Under the pieces are notes generated by a model that worked only from the letters and a program-made list of their open reading frames with translations, was not told the origin of the DNA and searched no databases. Made by a program: the position numbers and the translations under genes. 8,643 nucleotides of DNA from SIG673 sp964520875 (lineage in GTDB: Bacteria; Bacillota; Clostridia; Oscillospirales; CAG-272), in the NCBI GenBank assembly GCA_964520875.1, contig CAZFQJ010000072.1:1-8643 (forward strand), written 5' to 3'. Positions 5,853 through 8,643 of this stretch are shown here, one piece after another (the first letter of the stretch is position 1; every line of letters begins with the position of its first letter).

Positions 5853-6523
5853 ACGATATGTACAATGCGCCGAATGCTCCGCGTAAGAGCGGAACGCGTC
5901 TGCCGAATTGGTTCTGGGTACTGACGGCGGTAGGACTTATCGTGTCGGTGCTTGCGGGATATTTTTCTGGAAGCAATATTGTTAATATATGGCACGATAT
6001 AAACATAGAAGATACGAACGGCGAGAATACTGATCTGTGCACATTGGATTTTAAGGGCTTTCTCGGGGTTTACGACGGATATTACGAGTATAATCACTTT
6101 GATTCGGAGATTTCCTACATTATGTACGACACCTCAAGGGATTGCGATTACTCGCTCGAGACGTACAGTAACAGTTTTTCGGGCGCGTATACCGATCAGG
6201 AGGCTTCATTCTTATATCTTAACTATTACGACGTTTGTTTTGTGCACGAGCTTTCTTTTCCGAGGACTTTGAATATAAAGTTCTCCTCCGAGATAAAGAA
6301 CGGAAATCTTGAGGGCAGACTGCTTTACGTTTCCTCGGATTTTAAAGTGGAGCTGAACGAAAACGACATTCCGATAATAAAAGATGAATACATTACCGTT
6401 ATTTCCGAATTTAAGGCGGGAATAACACGTGAAGAGAGCGTAAACGTAACGGAAAACGGAATATTGATATTCGTTGTAGCCGGCGAGAGCGCGACGGGTT
6501 CTTATTCTCTGAAAATATCTTAA
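5849..6523 (+). CDS. Unrecognised single-span membrane-anchored protein
   Basis: I do not recognise this 224-residue protein. A short basic N-terminus (R12, K13, R17) precedes one hydrophobic span at about 21-39 (W-F-W-V-L-T-A-V-G-L-I-V-S-V-L-A-G-Y-F), then about 185 residues predicted outside the membrane by the positive-inside rule. The outer part is acidic and very rich in Tyr, Asp and Ser (for example G-V-Y-D-G-Y-Y-E-Y, 73-81) and looks like alternating beta strands to the end. Four Cys occur (64, 99, 130 and none paired in a C-x-x-C motif for certain), with no metal or catalytic signature. GGAGG at 5839-5843 precedes the ATG, which overlaps the DUF896 stop by 4 bp, so the two are co-translated. 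Function unknown; it could be a lipid- or envelope-stress sensor, but nothing shows it. Confidence 0.7.
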   Translation: MNDMYNAPNAPRKSGTRLPNWFWVLTAVGLIVSVLAGYFSGSNIVNIWHDINIEDTNGENTDLCTLDFKGFLGVYDGYYEYNHFDSEISYIMYDTSRDCDYSLETYSNSFSGAYTDQEASFLYLNYYDVCFVHELSFPRTLNIKFSSEIKNGNLEGRLLYVSSDFKVELNENDIPIIKDEYITVISEFKAGITREESVNVTENGILIFVVAGESATGSYSLKIS

Positions 6524-6540
6524 TAAGGCAGAGCGGTTAA

Positions 6541-6574
6541 AAAGCTTCGGAACATAGCGTTTCGGAGCTTTTTT
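6541..6574 (+). terminator. Terminator after the DUF896 operon
   Basis: AAGCTTCGGAAC (6542-6553) pairs along its full length with GTTTCGGAGCTT (6559-6570), counting two G-T pairs, around a 5-base loop. TTTT (6571-6574) follows. It separates this operon from the perR-like promoter. Confidence 0.85.
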
Positions 6575-6614
6575 GCGCGCCCGAAATTTTTTTGAAAAAT
6601 TTTTCGAAAACCTA

Positions 6615-6643
6615 TTGACAAATTACTCTTAATGAGATATAAT
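6615..6643 (+). promoter_or_regulatory. Sigma-A promoter of the peroxide-defence operon
   Basis: TTGACA (6615-6620) and TATAAT (6638-6643), both perfect, have a 17-bp spacer. Transcription would begin near 6650, giving a leader of about 48 nt before the GTG start at 6698. The -10 box lies at the centre of a long dyad, so the promoter is probably repressible. Confidence 0.87.
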
Positions 6644-6657
6644 ATCATTAAAGGTAA
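6623..6657. promoter_or_regulatory. Putative PerR/Fur-type operator over the -10 box
   Basis: A dyad centred on base 6640 has TTAC (6623-6626) opposite GTAA (6654-6657), and TTAATGA (6629-6635) opposite TCATTAA (6645-6651). The two bases between these arms do not match. The 9-bp centre contains the -10 hexamer. The A/T-rich inverted arms resemble Fur-family sites, though they are not an exact PerR box (TTATAAT-N-ATTATAA). The regulator encoded next is the likely binder, giving autorepression. Confidence 0.65.
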
Positions 6658-6697
6658 GGCAACCGAAAAGATCTTATCGGAGAGGGAAGGAACGCGA

Positions 6698-7105
6698 GTG
6701 CGAGGCGATCTTGAGACTACGTCCGTTAAAGCGACGAGAAACACCAGGCAAAAGGAAACGGTCCGCAGGGCATTCGAAGCCATGCGAAATCATCCGACCG
6801 CCGAAATGGTATGCGACGAGGTAGCAAAGACCGATCCTTCCATAGGGAGAGCTACCGTATATCGAATCCTTAATTCCTTTGTTGGTAGCGGAACCGCTAT
6901 AAAGGTTCCCGTGTACGACGGGGCGGACAGGTATGATATAACGGTAAAGCCTCACAGTCACGCGAAATGCAGGGTATGCGGCAATGTGATCGACGTGAAT
7001 GCGAGCGGTGTTCTTCCGAAAGTGACGGAGGATAACGGTTTTATTATCGAGGGCGGAGCAGTCCTGTATTACGGCGTTTGCCGTGAATGTTCAAGTAATA
7101 AATAA
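6698..7105 (+). CDS. perR: PerR-like Fur-family peroxide regulator
   Basis: This is a cytoplasmic metal-dependent repressor, 135 residues from the GTG at 6698. An in-frame ATG at 6632 is rejected because it lies between the -35 and -10 boxes; GGAAGG (6685-6690) serves the GTG. A winged helix occupies about 15-70 (R-A-T-V-Y-R-I-L-N recognition helix at 51-59), followed by the dimer domain. All five regulatory-metal ligands of B. subtilis PerR have counterparts: His32, Asp80 (R-Y-D), His86, His88 (H-S-H) and Asp99 (V-I-D). In PerR the metal-oxidised histidines sense H2O2. The structural zinc site is C91-x-x-C94 and C128-x-x-C131. It is followed after 32 nt by reverse rubrerythrin and then rubredoxin, the partners PerR controls in Clostridium. 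A Fur or Zur role is less likely given the Asp99/Asp80 pattern and the neighbours. Confidence 0.88.
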   Translation: MRGDLETTSVKATRNTRQKETVRRAFEAMRNHPTAEMVCDEVAKTDPSIGRATVYRILNSFVGSGTAIKVPVYDGADRYDITVKPHSHAKCRVCGNVIDVNASGVLPKVTEDNGFIIEGGAVLYYGVCRECSSNK

Positions 7106-7137
7106 AAATAATATTTAATAAACGGAGGACTAAAAAA

Positions 7138-7677
7138 ATGAAATTTGTATGTCAGGTATGCGGATATGTACACGAAGGACTGGAAGCACCGGAAAAATGC
7201 CCGGTATGTAATGCTCCCGCGAGCAAGTTCACAAAGCAGGAAGCGGAGATCACTTGGGCTTCGGAGCATGTTGTCGGAGTAGCTTCCGACGCTCCCGCGG
7301 ATATAAAAGAGGATCTCAGGGCAAACTTTATGGGCGAATGTACCGAGGTCGGTATGTATCTTGCAATGGCGAGAGTCGCTCATCGCGAGGGATATCCCGA
7401 GATAGGTCTTTATTGGGAAAAGGCGGCATATGAGGAAGCCGAGCACGCCGCTAAGTTCGCCGAGCTTCTCGGAGAGGTCGTTACGGATTCCACAAAGAAG
7501 AATCTTGAAATGAGAGTGGAAGCTGAGAACGGAGCTACCGCGGGCAAGACGGATCTTGCGAAGAGAGCGAAGGCGCTTAACCTTGACGCAATACACGACA
7601 CCGTTCACGAAATGGCAAGGGACGAAGCACGCCACGGAAAGGCATTCGCCGGACTTCTTCAGAGATATTTCGGCTGA
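7138..7677 (+). CDS. Reverse rubrerythrin (NADH peroxidase component)
   Basis: This 179-residue cytoplasmic non-haem iron protein reduces H2O2, and probably O2, using electrons from rubredoxin. The domain order is reversed relative to classical rubrerythrin. The rubredoxin-type [Fe(SCys)4] site is N-terminal (C5-x-x-C8-G and C21-P-x-C24), followed by a four-helix diiron domain. Candidate diiron ligands are E67/E70 (G-E-C-T-E), E100-x-x-H103 (E-E-A-E-H-A), E130 and E163-x-x-H166 (D-E-A-R-H). The layout and length match the clostridial reverse rubrerythrins (C. acetobutylicum type), known to be strongly PerR-controlled. GGAGG at 7124-7128 lies 9 nt before the ATG. The gap from perR is 32 A/T-rich bases with no terminator, and rubredoxin follows 38 nt later, so all three are probably one operon. 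Confidence 0.92.
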   Translation: MKFVCQVCGYVHEGLEAPEKCPVCNAPASKFTKQEAEITWASEHVVGVASDAPADIKEDLRANFMGECTEVGMYLAMARVAHREGYPEIGLYWEKAAYEEAEHAAKFAELLGEVVTDSTKKNLEMRVEAENGATAGKTDLAKRAKALNLDAIHDTVHEMARDEARHGKAFAGLLQRYFG

Positions 7678-7715
7678 GAAGTTCAAGATCATATTTTAAG
7701 TAAGGAGCGATCGAT

Positions 7716-7871
7716 ATGAAGAAATACGTATGTCCGTGCGGATATGAGTATGATCCCGAGAAGGGCGATCCGGATAGCGGAATTGCTCCCGGAACCGCAT
7801 TTGAGGATATTCCCGATGATTGGGTATGTCCCGTTTGCGGTCTCGGAAAAGATGTTTTTGAGGAAGCGTGA
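7716..7871 (+). CDS. Rubredoxin with shortened first Cys knuckle
   Basis: This 51-residue rubredoxin is a one-electron carrier with a mononuclear Fe site, and the likely donor to the rubrerythrin just upstream. The family core is intact: Y-E-Y-D-P-E-K-G-D-P-D-S-G-I-A-P-G-T-A-F at about 10-29, D-D-W (34-36), and the second knuckle C38-P-V-C41-G. The first knuckle reads V-C6-P-C8-G-Y, one residue shorter than the usual C-x-x-C-G. The reading frame is continuous on both sides, so it is not a frameshift. TAAGGAG at 7701-7707 gives an 8-nt spacing to the ATG. A strong terminator follows within a few bases. Identity is certain; the effect of C-x-C on iron binding is not. Confidence 0.93.
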   Translation: MKKYVCPCGYEYDPEKGDPDSGIAPGTAFEDIPDDWVCPVCGLGKDVFEEA

Positions 7872-7873
7872 GG

Positions 7874-7908
7874 AAAAAACGTCTCTCTGAAGGGGAGACG
7901 TTTTTTTG
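7874..7908 (+). terminator. Terminator of the perR-rubrerythrin-rubredoxin operon
   Basis: CGTCTCTC (7880-7887) pairs with GGGAGACG (7893-7900), one G-T pair, flanked by an A6 tract (7874-7879) and T7 (7901-7907). It starts 3 nt after the rubredoxin stop. Confidence 0.9.
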
Positions 7909-7956
7909 TTTGTTTTGCTTTGGTGAATAACGCGTATCGATAAGCCGGATCAATAT

Positions 7957-7978
7957 TTTTGAACAAAATTGTCCAAAA
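7957..7978. promoter_or_regulatory. Operator-like dyad upstream of the RNA promoter
   Basis: TTTTGAACAA (7957-7966) faces TTGTCCAAAA (7969-7978) across AA. The arms match at nine of ten positions. It ends 3 bp before the -35 box of the RNA promoter, a position suited to a repressor or activator dimer. The binding protein is unknown. Confidence 0.5.
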
Positions 7979-7981
7979 CTA

Positions 7982-8010
7982 TTTACAAAAATCGGAAAAT
8001 GTGCTATACT
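7982..8010 (+). promoter_or_regulatory. Sigma-A promoter of the structured RNA
   Basis: TTTACA (7982-7987) and TATACT (8005-8010) have a 17-bp spacer. The expected start, G8017, is 7 bp after the -10 box and is the first base of the closing helix of the RNA. No reading frame with a ribosome site begins close downstream, apart from a five-codon one inside the RNA. Confidence 0.8.
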
Positions 8011-8016
8011 GTTATC

Positions 8017-8188
8017 GCCACATAAGTTAATACATACCCGATAGGAGAAGTATGCTGATTTTTACTTAGGTAAAAACGCATGCTCTTGTTTTGGCGTACT
8101 TATTTCTATCGGATCGTTAAAAACAACTTGTGTGGCAGCAGGGAACTATGCGTTTTTCGTGCGTAGCTTCTTGCTACGCACTTTTTTT
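8017..8188 (+). ncRNA. Candidate structured RNA of about 172 nt
   Basis: The helices, all visible by eye, are as follows. P1: 8017-8028 with 8125-8136, 12 bp including one G-U. P2: CCGATAG 8038-8044 with CTATCGG 8106-8112. P3: AAGTATGC 8048-8055 with GCGTACTT 8094-8101. P4: TTTTTAC 8059-8065 with GTAAAAA 8070-8076, loop TTAG. A pseudoknot: AAAAACGCAT 8072-8081 with ATGCGTTTTT 8148-8157, ten perfect pairs. Five of them (8077-8081 with 8148-8152) can coexist with P4. A perfect terminator closes the RNA. No motif of tmRNA, RNase P, SRP RNA, T-box or a riboswitch I know is present; 6S RNA would not be expected to have the pseudoknot. The family is unknown to me. It could be a free small RNA or a leader of the lipoprotein gene, which has no clear promoter of its own. 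Confidence 0.75.
8159..8188 (+). terminator. Terminator of the structured RNA
   Basis: GTGCGTAGC (8159-8167) and GCTACGCAC (8173-8181) form nine perfect pairs around TTCTT, followed by T7 (8182-8188). Its 5' arm begins GTGCGT, which could alternatively pair with ACGCAT at 8076-8081 of the RNA, so conditional read-through is conceivable. Confidence 0.9.
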
Positions 8189-8207
8189 ATTTTCATTTTA
8201 TTACAAA

Positions 8208-8240
8208 CCCATGATATGGGAATCCGCGTTAATTCAACGC
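8208..8240. repeat. Two small dyads before the lipoprotein gene
   Basis: CCCAT-GAT-ATGGG (8208-8220) and GCGTT-AATTC-AACGC (8226-8240) lie between the RNA terminator and the lipoprotein ribosome site. No acceptable -35/-10 pair was found in 8189-8248. They may be leader hairpins or protein sites. Confidence 0.4.
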
Positions 8241-8260
8241 ATTAAAAAGGAGATATTGAA

Positions 8261-8643
8261 ATGAAAAAAAGAGCATTATTGATCCTTGTGAGCGTATTAC
8301 TTATCTGCATATCGCTTTGTTTTTTCTCGTCTTGTAATGATGAGAAGGGCGACCCGGGAAACAACGGAGAAAACACTCCGAACGGCGGTGAGCAAAATGA
8401 TCAACCGGGTACGCCGGATAATTCGGAAACCGATACAATAAAAACGAGCGAAGGTCTTGCGTATACAGTCAAATCCGGCACGGCTACGATTACGGGCATA
8501 GGCTCTTGTACCGATACCGACGTGATCATTCCCTCTAAGATCGCTGGTTATCCCGTGACGAGTATAGGCAATTCTGCGTTTTACGGTTGCAGGGGACTTA
8601 CGAGTATAACAATACCCAATAGCGTAACGAGTATAGGTTTTTC
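8261..8643 (+). CDS. BspA-like LRR lipoprotein, N-terminal part
   Basis: The gene runs off the window; 127 codons are visible. The N-terminus (M-K-K-R, then a Leu/Ile-rich core) ends at a lipobox-like F-S-S-C with Cys25 as the lipidated residue, so the protein should be anchored to the outer face of the membrane. A polar Gly/Asn/Pro/Asp linker (about 26-63) follows. From about 66 a leucine-rich repeat of the BspA/LRR_5 type begins: T-I-T-G-I-G-S, then V-I-I-P-S-K-I-A-G-Y-P-V-T-S-I-G, A-F-Y-G-C-R-G-L-T-S-I-T-I-P-N-S-V-T-S-I-G. Such domains are common on gut Clostridia and protists and are implicated in adhesion. AAAGGAG at 8246-8252 lies 8 nt before the ATG. No promoter of its own is evident; the RNA terminator lies 72 nt upstream. 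Confidence 0.88.
   Translation, partial: MKKRALLILVSVLLICISLCFFSSCNDEKGDPGNNGENTPNGGEQNDQPGTPDNSETDTIKTSEGLAYTVKSGTATITGIGSCTDTDVIIPSKIAGYPVTSIGNSAFYGCRGLTSITIPNSVTSIGF

Noticed and set aside
6632..6697. Upstream ATG giving the perR-like protein 22 extra residues
   Set aside because: The ATG lies between the -35 and -10 boxes of the promoter and would not be transcribed. The GTG at 6698 has GGAAGG at a good distance and gives the usual family length.
7097..7123. Second PerR box or promoter between perR and rubrerythrin
   Set aside because: The gap is simply A/T-rich. No arm of a dyad longer than four or five bases and no -35 box at proper spacing could be found.
8017..8188. Assignment of the structured RNA to 6S RNA
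   Set aside because: The nested P1-P4 rod is 6S-like at first sight, but the closing helix ends at 8136 and a further 52 nt with a 10-bp pseudoknot and terminator follow, which 6S RNA lacks. No conserved central bubble could be confirmed.

Overview
The window looks like a chromosomal segment of an uncultured, strictly anaerobic, fermentative Gram-positive bacterium of the Clostridia, probably a gut or rumen lineage. The basis is a DUF896 protein, a PerR-like regulator with a reverse-type rubrerythrin and a rubredoxin, an L-lactate dehydrogenase beside a PTS_EIIC_2-type membrane protein, secreted proteins with Gram-positive signal peptides and a BspA-like repeat lipoprotein, strong AGGAGG-type ribosome sites and textbook sigma-A promoters. 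No phage, IS or CRISPR signature was seen.

Layout. (1) 1-103: 3' end of a valyl-tRNA synthetase gene. (2) 104-264: intergenic stretch with two abutting DnaA-box-like 9-mers, an A16 tract and a perfect TTGACA-17-TATAAT promoter. (3) 265-3032: an 863-residue exported two-repeat surface protein with a G9 tract just after the signal peptide, followed by a 49-residue peptide gene and a terminator. (4) 3071-3307: non-coding, with a dispersed-repeat-like 30-mer, a purine/pyrimidine hairpin, a duplicated 14-mer and a second strong terminator. (5) 3308-5442, minus strand: a PTS_EIIC_2 membrane protein and L-lactate dehydrogenase, probably one operon from a TTGAAA-17-TATAAT promoter. (6) 5552-6574, plus strand, divergent: DUF896 protein overlapping an unrecognised membrane-anchored protein, then a terminator. 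(7) 6615-7908: a peroxide/oxygen-defence operon: perR-like regulator, reverse rubrerythrin, rubredoxin, terminator. A large dyad is centred exactly on the -10 box. (8) 7957-8188: a candidate stand-alone structured RNA of about 172 nt, with its own operator-like dyad, sigma-A promoter and perfect terminator. (9) 8261-end: start of a BspA-like LRR lipoprotein that runs off the window.

How the parts relate. The PerR-like protein keeps all five regulatory-metal ligands and both structural Cys pairs. It probably represses its own operon, whose other products form an electron chain (rubredoxin to rubrerythrin) that reduces peroxide or oxygen. The PTS-like protein and lactate dehydrogenase suggest a link between sugar metabolism and NAD+ regeneration, but the transporter lacks EIIA/EIIB parts.

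The points most worth following are the structured RNA at 8017-8188, whose first helix starts at the predicted +1; the G9 tract in the surface-protein gene, where a one-base slip either way gives a stop within ten codons; the PerR-like operator; and the rubredoxin whose first metal knuckle is C-x-C instead of C-x-x-C.
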